Assembly: GCA_028692105.1 (NCBI GenBank)
Contig: JAQUYC010000010.1
Span: 1-58,049 of the forward strand
Direction: 5' to 3'
Source of the DNA: Eubacteriales bacterium
GTDB taxonomy: Bacteria > Bacillota > Clostridia > Peptostreptococcales > Anaerovoracaceae
Length of the DNA: 58,049 nt
The stretch's first letter is position 1; every line of letters begins with the position of its first letter. The notes beneath the pieces were generated by a model that worked only from the letters and a program-made list of their open reading frames with translations, did not search any database and was not told where the DNA came from. The position numbers and the translations under genes were made by a program. Below are positions 1-9,055 of this stretch, one piece after another.

Positions 1-131
1 ATAATATTAAAAGTCTTTATTAGGGTCTACAGTTTTATCCTCAGAGGTAAAACTGCTGCTTGATTTTTTAACGGATCGCCATTTTTTACGGGGGGTTCGA
101 GAAATTTTTTTTCCACGGTTTTCACAAATAT

Positions 132-166
132 AATAAGCTTCTGGAGCTTCCGGAGCTTATTTTTTG
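132..166 (+). terminator. Rho-independent terminator at the left edge
   Basis: An inverted repeat has outer arms AATAAGCT and AGCTTATT with partly paired inner arms, and it runs directly into six T residues. It probably ends a plus-strand gene that lies left of the window. Bases 1-131 hold no reading frame I can support; in many clostridia yajC or a similar gene precedes the next gene. Confidence 0.65.
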
Positions 167-251
167 TATAATTCTCCAAGTGAAAAATATAATGTAAGAG
201 AATACTATTGGGTAAGATTGCCCATAAATCATTCAAATAAAGGAGGACATG

Positions 252-617
252 ATGGAAACAATTGGTAAAAATCTAAAAGCCTTTGCATATTCTTTAATCC
301 TGTTCGCTCTTCTTACATTGGCAATGAGTGCTGTCGTGAGACTGACTGCCGTACCGGAAAGCTGGTCTGTCTATTATATGATCGCCATAGTTGCAGTTTG
401 CTGTTTTTTTCTTGGATTATATATTGGAAACTTTTTTAAGAAAAGGGGTTTTGCTTACGGTGCATTGTATTCGGTTATTTTTATACTTATACTGTCCGCA
501 TTTTATATGCTCGCATTCTCATCCGGAATCGATTTCAGAACAGGCATGCTTAAATCACTGATTCCCATACTTTTCGGAAGCGTTGGCGGAATGATAGGTG
601 TAAATATGCAAAACTGA
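252..617 (+). CDS. TIGR04086 family membrane protein
   Basis: This is a 121-residue protein of unknown function with four hydrophobic segments (about residues 10-32, 43-63, 71-92 and 102-117) and almost no soluble part. The last segment is glycine-rich and ends in NMQN. In Clostridia a small four-helix protein of this kind commonly lies between yajC and secD, and that position together with its size is why I assign it to TIGR04086. The second ATG (252) is preferred over the one at 249 because AGGAGG at 241-246 is then five bases away instead of two. The SCIFF peptide and its radical SAM maturase, often found between this gene and secD, are not present here. Confidence 0.8.
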   Translation: METIGKNLKAFAYSLILFALLTLAMSAVVRLTAVPESWSVYYMIAIVAVCCFFLGLYIGNFFKKRGFAYGALYSVIFILILSAFYMLAFSSGIDFRTGMLKSLIPILFGSVGGMIGVNMQN

Positions 618-678
618 ACCGATTGCCGGATTATATAAGCAAATCCAGCGCATTTCAGCCTTTTAATAATGTTTTTAC

Positions 679-707
679 TTGTAGGCAGCTTAAATAAGTA
701 GTAAAAT
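679..707 (+). promoter_or_regulatory. Candidate sigma-A promoter of the secDF-relA run
   Basis: TTGTAG at 679-684 and TAAAAT at 702-707 are separated by 17 bases. The -10 matches five of six consensus positions and the -35 only three. Transcription would begin near 714, just before the perfect hairpin at 720-748, so that hairpin would form the start of the secD leader. Confidence 0.45.
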
Positions 708-719
708 ATTCTTTAGCAT

Positions 720-748
720 AATTCAAATCGACTTGTTCGATTTGAATT
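720..748. promoter_or_regulatory. Perfect 12-bp inverted repeat upstream of secD
   Basis: The arms AATTCAAATCGA (720-731) and TCGATTTGAATT (737-748) are perfectly complementary around the five-base loop CTTGT. There is no T-run after it, so it is not an ordinary terminator. It may act as a 5' mRNA hairpin or as a DNA operator next to the promoter at 679-707. Its role is unknown. Confidence 0.6.
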
Positions 749-805
749 ACATTCAAACGAAAAGAGCCATTCAATATTACAGGCGAAAAGAGAAGGGAAA
801 ACACA

Positions 806-2086
806 ATGAAGAAGATATTGGCAATAGTTTTGTCAATTATTATCCTCTTTGGCTGGTATGTAACTCTAGTAGGCATAGGTCCCGTCGGTCCGATCAAAGA
901 TCAGTTAAAGCTGGGACTTGATCTATCCGGCGGAGTTTATGTTGTAATGGAGGCACAAACTGATGTAAGCGGGGAAGAATTGAAAAAACTGATGACGCAG
1001 ACACAAGCGGTCATCGAAGAAAGAGTAAACCAGATGGGCTTATCAGAGCCGATCGTTACGATAGAAGGTACCAATCGCATCAGGGTTGAACTTCCCGGTG
1101 CGGAAGATGCTGAAGATGCTATAAACACGATAGGAAAAACTGCACAGCTGCAATTTATTATGGCTGATAACACAGTAGTTCTGGACGGAAGCCAGGTGGA
1201 AGATGCCGGAATAATGAACGATCCGGATAACGGGGGATATGCGGTAACTCTGAAGTTTAATAAAAGCGGTGCAGAGGCATTTAAAGCTGCTACTACAAAG
1301 ATCATTAACAGAGAGGTGATATCACAGAATCCCGGGATGCGTGCAGACATTATCATGATCGTATTGGATGATCAGGTGATCTCAGCGCCGGTAGTACAGG
1401 ATATTATACCAAACGGTGAGGCTACGATTACCGGAGGTCCGGGAGGATTCTCAGATGATGAAGCGACAGAGCTTTCAGTTTTGATTCGGGGCGGTGCGCT
1501 TCCGGTGGAGCTGAAAGAAGTACAAACCTCCGTAGTTGGACCGACAATAGGATTAGAAGCATTGGAAATGAGCATCATCGCCGGTTTGATCGGTATAGTA
1601 TTGATATTTGCCATCATGCTTTTAATGTATCGTATCATGGGTGTAGCTGCGAATATCGCATTGCTTTTTTATATATTGATTGTTTTCTGGGTTCTCGTTA
1701 TGATGGGCGGAGTTCTGACTCTTCCGGGAATTGCCGGTATTATCCTGTCAATCGGTATGGCTGTTGACGCAAATGTCATCATATTTGCCAGAGTGCGGGA
1801 AGAAATCATCAATGGCAAATCAATACGAGTCGCAGTCGATACAGGGTTTAAGAGAGCAATGTCCACCATTATCGACTCACAGCTGACAACAATGATCGCA
1901 GGCGTTGTGCTGTATCAACTGGGTTCAGGATCAGTTAAAGGATTTGCAATGACCCTGATGATCGGTATTATCGCAAGTATCTTCACAGCGGTTGTCGTGA
2001 CACAGCTTTACCTGGATCTTATGGCGGAAAACAAGAAGCTGGCAACGATGAAAAATTTTGCAGTGACAGTAAAGGAGGCGAAGTAG
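806..2086 (+). CDS. secD: Protein translocase subunit SecD
   Basis: SecD is the larger half of the SecDF complex, which uses the proton gradient to pull exported proteins out of the SecYEG channel on the outer face of the membrane. The 426-residue product has an N-terminal membrane helix (about 5-22), the family motif LDLSGG near residue 37, a large P1 domain containing ERVNQMGLSEP, and five membrane helices in the last 180 residues, including the conserved GMAVDANVIIFAR segment. AGAAGGG stands eight bases before the ATG. The TAG stop is followed immediately by the secF ATG, with the secF ribosome site inside the last secD codons, which indicates translational coupling. Confidence 0.96.
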   Translation: MKKILAIVLSIIILFGWYVTLVGIGPVGPIKDQLKLGLDLSGGVYVVMEAQTDVSGEELKKLMTQTQAVIEERVNQMGLSEPIVTIEGTNRIRVELPGAEDAEDAINTIGKTAQLQFIMADNTVVLDGSQVEDAGIMNDPDNGGYAVTLKFNKSGAEAFKAATTKIINREVISQNPGMRADIIMIVLDDQVISAPVVQDIIPNGEATITGGPGGFSDDEATELSVLIRGGALPVELKEVQTSVVGPTIGLEALEMSIIAGLIGIVLIFAIMLLMYRIMGVAANIALLFYILIVFWVLVMMGGVLTLPGIAGIILSIGMAVDANVIIFARVREEIINGKSIRVAVDTGFKRAMSTIIDSQLTTMIAGVVLYQLGSGSVKGFAMTLMIGIIASIFTAVVVTQLYLDLMAENKKLATMKNFAVTVKEAK

Positions 2087-3001
2087 ATGTTTACACTAAA
2101 GCAGTTCTCCTATATTAAGTATCGGAAGATTTTTTATGTTATATCTGTTAGCATCATTATATTAGGTCTTACAGTAGGTTCTGTCAGAGGATTCAACTTT
2201 GGAATAGATTTTACCGGAGGGACGATGCTTCAGATTGATATGGGCAGAGAAGTAGCGGTAAGCGAAGTAAACCGGGTATTAGCAGCAAACGATATCGAGG
2301 CTGATATTGTGCATGCAGGAGATATGAATAAACAAGTCATTATTAGAACTGTACAAGCTTTGGATACTGCTGCAAGAGAAGAATTACTGAATGATTTCTT
2401 TACTGAATTTGATCTTACGGATGACTCCGTATTGACTATAGAGCAATTCGGGCCCTCGGTAGGAGACATGTTAAAGAAAAACGCAGTAAAAGCAGTGATC
2501 ATCGCCGGTTTAGGTATGCTCATTTATATTATTTTCAGATTCGAATGGAAATTCGGAGCGTCGGGAATTATAGCCGTTCTCCATGACGTGCTTGTTATGA
2601 TAGCTTTCTATGGCTTTTTCAGCATACCGATCAACAGTCCGTTTATCGCAGCGGTATTGACATTGGTCGGATATTCCATTAATGACACCATTGTAGTATT
2701 TGACAGAATAAGGGAAAATTTAAACATCATGAAAAAGAACAAACTGGAAGAGCTGATTGATACCAGTATCAACCAGACCTTGGTCAGGTCACTGATGACA
2801 TCGGTGACTACTATCGTGGCTATCATACCGCTGTATCTTTTAGGAGGAGAAACCATCAGACAGTTTACACTGCCGCTTATAGTCGGTATAGTTGCCGGTG
2901 CGGCATCGTCAATATTTATTGCAAGTCCGATTTATTTTCAGCTTTGCCAGATAACCGGCGGACCGAAATATAAAGCGAAGAAAAGCAAAAATAAGAACTG
3001 A
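2087..3001 (+). CDS. secF: Protein translocase subunit SecF
   Basis: This 304-residue partner of SecD is kept as a separate gene, unlike the fused secDF of Bacillus. It shows the F-N-F-G-I-D-F-T-G-G signature near residue 36, a short periplasmic-side domain, and five C-terminal helices with the motif GYSINDTIVVFDRIREN. The basic tail (KAKKSKNKN) is cytoplasmic. It abuts secD with no spacer. In many clostridia recJ and apt follow secF; neither is present here and the next gene is relA. Confidence 0.96.
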   Translation: MFTLKQFSYIKYRKIFYVISVSIIILGLTVGSVRGFNFGIDFTGGTMLQIDMGREVAVSEVNRVLAANDIEADIVHAGDMNKQVIIRTVQALDTAAREELLNDFFTEFDLTDDSVLTIEQFGPSVGDMLKKNAVKAVIIAGLGMLIYIIFRFEWKFGASGIIAVLHDVLVMIAFYGFFSIPINSPFIAAVLTLVGYSINDTIVVFDRIRENLNIMKKNKLEELIDTSINQTLVRSLMTSVTTIVAIIPLYLLGGETIRQFTLPLIVGIVAGAASSIFIASPIYFQLCQITGGPKYKAKKSKNKN

Positions 3002-3096
3002 ACAACTGTTTCGGAGATAGTAGGTGAATCGATTTGAACAAGCGGATTTTTGTAACGAACAGATTAATCATAAAACAGTAATGAGGAATGCAGCCT

Positions 3097-5271
3097 ATGG
3101 ATCAGATGGAAAAATTCATAAATGATCTTTTGAAGATCAACCCGAATTTTAACGTTGAGATAATTAAGAAGGCGTATAAAAAAGCGGAAGATTATCATAA
3201 AGGCCAATTGCGCAAATCGGGTGAACCATATTTGGTTCATCCGGTTGAAGTTGCTATAATACTTGCAGAACTAGGCATGGATGATAATACGATTGTTGCC
3301 GGACTTCTTCATGATACTGTTGAAGACACTTCTTATTCACAGGAAGCTCTAATCAAAGATTTCGGAGAAGAAGTCGCATTGCTTGTTGACGGTGTTACCA
3401 AACTGGGTACACTAATATATGAAAATAAAGAGGAGAGGCAGGCCGAAAATTTAAGAAAAATGTTTCTGGCAATGTCCAAGGACATTCGTGTGCTGATCAT
3501 AAAGCTTGCAGACCGGCTTCATAACCTTAGGACCATAAACTATATGAGTGAGGAACAGATAAAGGACAAATGCCGTGAGACCCTCGAAATTTATGCACCG
3601 CTGGCCAGCAGGCTCGGAATATTCACAATGAAATTTGAACTGGAAGACATTGCACTGAAGCACCTGGATCCGGAAGCATATTATGATTTAGTCAGTCAGG
3701 TGAAATCAAAAAAAAGACAGCGTGAGGAAAATATCAACAATGTTATCAATGAAATCAAAGAAAGCCTGAATGAATTAAAAATACAATGTGAAATTACAGG
3801 ACGTTCAAAGCATTTCTACAGCATATATCGCAAGATGAAATATCAGAACAGGCAGTTGGATGAAATTTTTGATCTAACGGCGATTCGAATTATCGTTGAT
3901 AATGTCAAGGACTGCTATGCTGTTCTGGGCGTTGTCCATACGATGTGGAAACCGATCCCGGGCAGGTTCAAGGATTATATTGCAATGCCAAAGCCAAACA
4001 GGTACCAGTCATTGCATACTACTGTGATTGGCGATAACGGTGATCCTTTTGAAATACAGATCCGGAGCTATGAAATGCATAAAGTTGCGGAATACGGAAT
4101 CGCTGCTCACTGGAAATACAAAGAAGGCGTGGCTGAAGATAAGGAAGAAGGAAAACTTGCATGGCTGAGGCAAACTCTTGAATGGCAAAAAGACCTGAAT
4201 GACCCTAAAGAATTTATGGAGACGTTGAAAGTCGATCTCTTTTCTAATCAGGTATTCGTATTTACACCAAAAGGAGATGTCATAGAACTGCCCGCAGGAT
4301 CGACACCGCTTGACTTTGCATTTAAAATACACTCAGCCATTGGCGTGAAATGTATAGGGGCAAAAGTCAATGGGAAAATGGTACCTATTGACCATACCTT
4401 GAAAAACGGCAACATTATTGAAATCATAACCTCAGCGAACAGTAAAGGACCAAGTATCGACTGGCTGAAAATAGCCCAGACCAGTAACGCAAGAAATAAG
4501 ATAAGACAATGGCTGAAGAAAGAAAATAAATCCGACGCAACTGATAAAGGAAAGGAAATGCTGGAAAAGTATGTCCGAAGAAAGGGCTATGATACCCAGC
4601 TGTTGCTAAAAAATCAATATCTTAATAAATGTGCAAAGAATTTCAACCTGTCGTCTGCAGAAGATTTATACACGGCAATCGGAACCGGCGGATTGCTTTT
4701 AAGCAAGGTAAATTCTATTTTGCTTAGGTACTATCATGATGAAAAGCAGGCAGAGCTTATCCGAAAGGAAAAAAGTGAACAGGCTGAGGATGGCAAGAAA
4801 AAGGTTAAGAATACAGAACATACCGGAGTTACGGTCAAGGGAGTCGATAATCTTCTTATACGATTTTCCAAATGCTGCAATCCCGTCCCCGGTGATGAAA
4901 TCATCGGATTTATCACTAAGGGAAGAGGTATATCCGTACATCGAAAAGACTGTGTCAATATTATTTCGATGCCGGAAGAGGAAAAACAGCGGTTTATTGA
5001 AGTCGAGTGGGATCAGCAGAAGGAAAATATGTCTTATGACTCGGATATTCATATACTTGCCGAAGACAGAAAAGGGTTATTCTCAGATCTGTCCAGGGTT
5101 TGTGAAGACATGGACGTGCATATTGCAGGAGTCAATGCAAAGAGTGCAAAGGATGGAATCATCAATATAACTATGACACTATCAATATCTAATACAGGAC
5201 AGATCGAAAAAATATTGAAAGCTTTGCGCGGTGTGCAGGGAGTAGCAGATGTCTACCGGGCAATCATATAG
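3097..5271 (+). CDS. relA: Bifunctional (p)ppGpp synthetase/hydrolase, RelA/SpoT family
   Basis: This enzyme makes and degrades the stringent alarmone (p)ppGpp. The 724-residue protein has all four classical parts in order: an HD hydrolase domain with HDTVEDT near residue 72, a synthetase domain with [19 protein letters not shown] near 290 (the RFKD form is typical of enzymes that both make and degrade ppGpp), a TGS domain (about 385-445), and a zinc-finger-like CCNP segment followed by a C-terminal ACT domain. I chose the ATG at 3097 because AGGA ends nine bases before it; the ATG at 3088 overlaps that site. The gene is 95 bases after secF. Confidence 0.95.
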   Translation: MDQMEKFINDLLKINPNFNVEIIKKAYKKAEDYHKGQLRKSGEPYLVHPVEVAIILAELGMDDNTIVAGLLHDTVEDTSYSQEALIKDFGEEVALLVDGVTKLGTLIYENKEERQAENLRKMFLAMSKDIRVLIIKLADRLHNLRTINYMSEEQIKDKCRETLEIYAPLASRLGIFTMKFELEDIALKHLDPEAYYDLVSQVKSKKRQREENINNVINEIKESLNELKIQCEITGRSKHFYSIYRKMKYQNRQLDEIFDLTAIRIIVDNVKDCYAVLGVVHTMWKPIPGRFKDYIAMPKPNRYQSLHTTVIGDNGDPFEIQIRSYEMHKVAEYGIAAHWKYKEGVAEDKEEGKLAWLRQTLEWQKDLNDPKEFMETLKVDLFSNQVFVFTPKGDVIELPAGSTPLDFAFKIHSAIGVKCIGAKVNGKMVPIDHTLKNGNIIEIITSANSKGPSIDWLKIAQTSNARNKIRQWLKKENKSDATDKGKEMLEKYVRRKGYDTQLLLKNQYLNKCAKNFNLSSAEDLYTAIGTGGLLLSKVNSILLRYYHDEKQAELIRKEKSEQAEDGKKKVKNTEHTGVTVKGVDNLLIRFSKCCNPVPGDEIIGFITKGRGISVHRKDCVNIISMPEEEKQRFIEVEWDQQKENMSYDSDIHILAEDRKGLFSDLSRVCEDMDVHIAGVNAKSAKDGIINITMTLSISNTGQIEKILKALRGVQGVADVYRAII

Positions 5272-5291
5272 ATAATAAAAAGGAGATAAGA

Positions 5292-5741
5292 ATGCGGGCT
5301 GTGGTGCAGAGAGTGCAGAAAGCAGACGTAACCGTGGAAGACAAAGTCACCGGCGCTATTGAAAGAGGACTTATGGTTCTTTTGGGTGTTGAGGATGAAG
5401 ATGAAGAAAAGGATGCAGTTTATTTGGCTGATAAAATAGCCGGGTTACGTATTTTTGAAGATGAAGAAGGTAAGATGAATCTGTCTGTTAAAGATGTTAA
5501 TGGCGATATACTTGCGGTTTCACAGTTTACACTTTTCGGAGACTGCAGAAAGGGTAAAAGACCGAGTTTTATTAAAGCTGCCAGACCTGAGAAAGCAAAC
5601 TTATTATATAGAAAATTCGTAAGCTTATGTCAGGAAAATGGGCTGCATGTAGAGGAAGGAATATTTCAGGCTGAAATGTTGGTGAGAATATACAACGATG
5701 GCCCTGTTACAATATTGATTGACAGTAAAAAGTTATTTTGA
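5292..5741 (+). CDS. dtd: D-aminoacyl-tRNA deacylase
   Basis: DTD removes D-amino acids (and glycine from tRNA-Ala) that were wrongly attached to tRNA. The 149-residue product has the usual family length and both active-site signatures: [12 protein letters not shown] near residue 77 and NDGPVTI near residue 137. AAAAGGAGAT precedes the ATG. It follows relA closely, an arrangement conserved in many Firmicutes, and is probably co-transcribed with it. Confidence 0.96.
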   Translation: MRAVVQRVQKADVTVEDKVTGAIERGLMVLLGVEDEDEEKDAVYLADKIAGLRIFEDEEGKMNLSVKDVNGDILAVSQFTLFGDCRKGKRPSFIKAARPEKANLLYRKFVSLCQENGLHVEEGIFQAEMLVRIYNDGPVTILIDSKKLF

Positions 5742-5758
5742 TTATGAAAGGAAATGTT

Positions 5759-6379
5759 ATGATAGTAAAAAGTTTTTTAAGCGGACCTTTAGGCGCAAAC
5801 TGTTATGTAGCGAATGATGAGGCAACAAAAAAAGCATTTATAGTAGATCCGGGAGGTATGAATCCGAATATGGTGAATTATATCGGAGAGAACGGACTTA
5901 CAGTTGAATATATTATTCTGACGCATGGACATGGTGATCATATTGGTGGCGTTCCGGGCTGCAGGCAGCAATATGCCAATGCAAAGCTGATTGCATGTAT
6001 TCATGAAAAGGAGATTCTTGCAAACCCAGAATTAAATATGTCCATATATACTGACGGCACCCCTATCTCGCTTGATGCAGATATTTACGTCTCAGATAGT
6101 GAAACAATAAAAGTGGGAGAGCTTGAACTTAAATTCCTGCATACACCGGGGCATACCCCGGGCGGAATGTGCATTTTGGCGGACGATGTAGTATTCAGCG
6201 GGGATACTTTATTTCTACAATCCATCGGAAGAACTGATTTTCCGGGTTCATCATTCGATGCAATTGTAGAATCAATTAAAAATAAACTTTATACCTTGCC
6301 GGAGGATACAACAGTTCTGACTGGCCATATGGGAGCGACTATGATCGGACATGAAAAGAAGAGCAATCCTTTTGTATAG
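5759..6379 (+). CDS. YqgX-type metallo-beta-lactamase fold hydrolase
   Basis: This 206-residue MBL-fold protein resembles Bacillus YqgX and glyoxalase II-like thiolesterases. It contains the metal-binding motif THGHGDHIGG (residues 55-64), a second-site histidine in HTPGHTPGG, the bridging aspartate in FSGDTLF, and a late GH. The substrate is unknown; glutathione hydrolysis is unlikely to be the native role in an anaerobic clostridium. The start at 5759 is favoured because AAAGG lies seven bases upstream. The coding region overlaps the next gene by 29 bases. Confidence 0.88.
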   Translation: MIVKSFLSGPLGANCYVANDEATKKAFIVDPGGMNPNMVNYIGENGLTVEYIILTHGHGDHIGGVPGCRQQYANAKLIACIHEKEILANPELNMSIYTDGTPISLDADIYVSDSETIKVGELELKFLHTPGHTPGGMCILADDVVFSGDTLFLQSIGRTDFPGSSFDAIVESIKNKLYTLPEDTTVLTGHMGATMIGHEKKSNPFV

Positions 6380-7784
6380 GATTTGTTTGCCGGAGGGAGA
6401 AAACAAATATGAATTTGAAGAGCTGATCAAGGTTTTCCTGAAATCAGGAGAATATGAAATTGATCAGTATAAACCGGATGATAAAGAAAACCGAAATTCT
6501 ATATATGTTCCTGCATTTTCATTCTCTCCCGAAGACATCGCGAAAAAAGAAAAAGATACTAAAAACAAGATCAAACGTTTTTTATTCAGAGAGTTGCAAA
6601 GACAAACCGGCAAAACACCTGACTGGGGTATATTGACGGGGGTACGTCCTGTAAAACTTGCAGGGGAATTGTTGGATAGAGAAAACAGTGCACGTAAGGT
6701 TAAAGATATCCTGATACAAGATTACTATCTGACTCCTGGAAAGGCCGGCTTACTGCTCGATATCGTTGATTGTCAGCGAAAGGTACTGCAAAAAAGTGAT
6801 GAAAGAGCAACAGGCATATATATAGGAATTCCATTTTGCCCTACAAGATGTGTTTACTGTTCTTTCCCATCCAATCAGGGAAAAGCAGAAAGCATAACGG
6901 AATATTTGCCTGCTCTGCATCGGGAGATCACATTTGTTTCGGAGAATATGACAAGTAATGGCTGGTATCCGGAAACATTATATATAGGTGGTGGAACACC
7001 AACCATTTTGACTGCTGAGCAGCTGGACAACCTGTTAAGTCACACATCCGAAGCGTTTGATTTAAAAAAAATAAAGGAATTTACTGTAGAGGCAGGAAGG
7101 CCAGACACGATAACAGCTCAAAAAGTGAAAGTACTGCAAAAACATAATATTAATCGTATCAGTATAAATCCTCAGTCTATGAATATCAAAACACTTGAAA
7201 GAATCGGACGGGCTCATCAGCCGGAAGACATCGCAGATGCATTCATGCTGGCAAAGGACTCAGGAATCCCTGTAATAAACATGGATATCATAGCAGGTTT
7301 GCCTGAAGAAGATGAATCAGATTTTGCTTATACTCTTGATGCAATTCTCAGATTGGCACCGGAAAATATAACGGTGCACACACTTGCGCTAAAACGTGCA
7401 TCCAGACTGAAGGAAATAGACAGTGAATATAGCTACAAGCAGGGTAATGTGGTAAGGGCAATGCTGGATCATGCTAAGGAAAAACTAAATCAAGCCGGCT
7501 ATCATCCATATTATCTGTACAGACAAAAACAGATGACAGGAAACTTTGAAAATATCGGCTATGCAAAAGGCAATACTGAAGGAATCTATAATATTCGCAT
7601 CATGGAGGAAGCGCAGACCATCATCGCGCTTGGTGCAGGCGGGATTTCCAAGGTTTACTTCCCTGAGGAAAACAGACTCGAACGGGTAGCAAATGTATCG
7701 AATTACGAGATTTATATAGAACGTCTGAATGAAATGCTACAAAGAAAAATAGATAATCTATTCCATGTTAACAAGGAGGCTTAG
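6351..7784 (+). CDS. hemZ: Radical SAM coproporphyrinogen dehydrogenase-like protein HemZ
   Basis: HemZ is the Firmicutes relative of oxygen-independent coproporphyrinogen III oxidase (HemN). The 477-residue protein has an N-terminal domain of about 150 residues, then the radical SAM cluster motif CPTRCVYC with cysteines at 163, 167 and 170, a GGGTPT motif for SAM binding, and a HemN-like C-terminal half. The start lies inside the end of the preceding MBL gene, so the two are probably coupled. The substrate of HemZ in clostridia lacking a full haem pathway is not settled, and no other haem genes are seen here. Confidence 0.88.
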   Translation: MKRRAILLYRICLPEGENKYEFEELIKVFLKSGEYEIDQYKPDDKENRNSIYVPAFSFSPEDIAKKEKDTKNKIKRFLFRELQRQTGKTPDWGILTGVRPVKLAGELLDRENSARKVKDILIQDYYLTPGKAGLLLDIVDCQRKVLQKSDERATGIYIGIPFCPTRCVYCSFPSNQGKAESITEYLPALHREITFVSENMTSNGWYPETLYIGGGTPTILTAEQLDNLLSHTSEAFDLKKIKEFTVEAGRPDTITAQKVKVLQKHNINRISINPQSMNIKTLERIGRAHQPEDIADAFMLAKDSGIPVINMDIIAGLPEEDESDFAYTLDAILRLAPENITVHTLALKRASRLKEIDSEYSYKQGNVVRAMLDHAKEKLNQAGYHPYYLYRQKQMTGNFENIGYAKGNTEGIYNIRIMEEAQTIIALGAGGISKVYFPEENRLERVANVSNYEIYIERLNEMLQRKIDNLFHVNKEA

Positions 7785-7786
7785 GA

Positions 7787-9043
7787 ATGCTAACTAACGC
7801 ACCAAAAGGAACAAAAGATATTCTTCCCAATCAGGTTTATAAATGGCATTACATTGAAAATGCTTTCAGGGAAGCATGCGCCAGATATGTCTTCAAGGAA
7901 ATAAGAACACCGGTTTTTGAGCATACAGAATTGTTTTTTAGAGGAGTCGGAGACACTACGGATATTGTTGAAAAACAAATGTATACTTTTGAAGACTATG
8001 GAAAAAGGAGTATTACACTAAAACCTGAGGGAACATCCCCTGTGGTTCGTGCTTTTGTAGAGCACAAACTTTATGCAGATGTACAGCCGTCAAAGTTTTA
8101 TTACATCATTCCGTGCTTCCGCTATGAGAAACCGCAATCGGGAAGGCTTAGAGAATTCCATCAGTTTGGTCTTGAGATTTTCGGCACGGACAATATGATG
8201 GCGGATGCGGAAGTAATAGGGTTTGCAGCTGATTTTCTGAATTCCTTGGGAATTCGGGACATGGAACTCCGAATCAACAGTATAGGATGCCCGAAATGCC
8301 GTGAGACATATCGATCTTCCTTGAAAGATTTTCTGAGAGGTAAGTACAATGATCTATGCGAAACCTGCAAAGGGCGTTATGATAGAAACCCTATGAGGAT
8401 TTTAGACTGTAAATCACCGGTATGCCAGGAGTTGATTATGGGCGCACCTTATATGCTGGATTATCTCTGTGATGATTGCAAGGATGCATTTGAAGACCTG
8501 AAGGATAACCTGAATGCCATGGAAATCAAATATACTGTTGATCCGGGCATCGTGAGAGGACTTGATTACTACACGAAAACTGCATTTGAATTTGTTTCTG
8601 ATCGAATCGGCGCACAGGGAACTATATGCGGCGGAGGTCGATATGATCACCTGATTGAACAAATAGGAGGCCCGCCGATTCCCGGGGTCGGGTTTGGTCT
8701 TGGAATGGAACGGCTGCTGCTTTTATTGGAAGCATCAGACGAAGATACAATTCCGGAACCGGAAAATGTTGATGTTTTCATTGCAGTGATGGGGGAACGG
8801 GCTAAGAAGTTCGGCCTAAAATTAATGCGCGATTTAAGAAATCAGGGAATTAAAACAGAAATGGACAGTCTGGGAAGGAATATAAGAGGGCAGTTTAAGT
8901 ATGCCGATCGTTTGAATTCAAAATTCACGATTGTTATAGGGGACAATGAACTGGACCAGAATATGGTGTCGATTAAAAACATGGAAACATCAGAACAAAA
9001 ACAAATGCCGATACAGGATATAATAAAAGAAATAATCGGATAG
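7787..9043 (+). CDS. hisS: Histidine-tRNA ligase
   Basis: This is a class II synthetase charging tRNA-His. The 418-residue product starts with the family hallmark GTKDILP. It carries motif 2 (CFRYEKPQSGRLREFHQFG), the histidine A motif LDYYTKTAFEF, GGGRYDHL, motif 3 (GFGLGMERLLLLL) and a C-terminal anticodon-binding domain. AAGGAGG lies before the ATG, two bases after the hemZ stop. It sits directly before aspS, the standard Firmicutes pair. No T-box leader is present. Confidence 0.97.
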   Translation: MLTNAPKGTKDILPNQVYKWHYIENAFREACARYVFKEIRTPVFEHTELFFRGVGDTTDIVEKQMYTFEDYGKRSITLKPEGTSPVVRAFVEHKLYADVQPSKFYYIIPCFRYEKPQSGRLREFHQFGLEIFGTDNMMADAEVIGFAADFLNSLGIRDMELRINSIGCPKCRETYRSSLKDFLRGKYNDLCETCKGRYDRNPMRILDCKSPVCQELIMGAPYMLDYLCDDCKDAFEDLKDNLNAMEIKYTVDPGIVRGLDYYTKTAFEFVSDRIGAQGTICGGGRYDHLIEQIGGPPIPGVGFGLGMERLLLLLEASDEDTIPEPENVDVFIAVMGERAKKFGLKLMRDLRNQGIKTEMDSLGRNIRGQFKYADRLNSKFTIVIGDNELDQNMVSIKNMETSEQKQMPIQDIIKEIIG

Positions 9044-9055
9044 GAGAACTACAGG

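Noticed and set aside
94-101. GGTTCGAG, resembling a tRNA T-loop
   Set aside because: The flanks do not form a T-stem, acceptor stem or anticodon arm.
17-157. Minus-strand frame with protein-like composition (Lys/Arg- and Ser-rich, ending in DPNKDF)
   Set aside because: It has no start codon after the preceding stop, no ribosome site, and overlaps a plus-strand terminator. I recognise no family.
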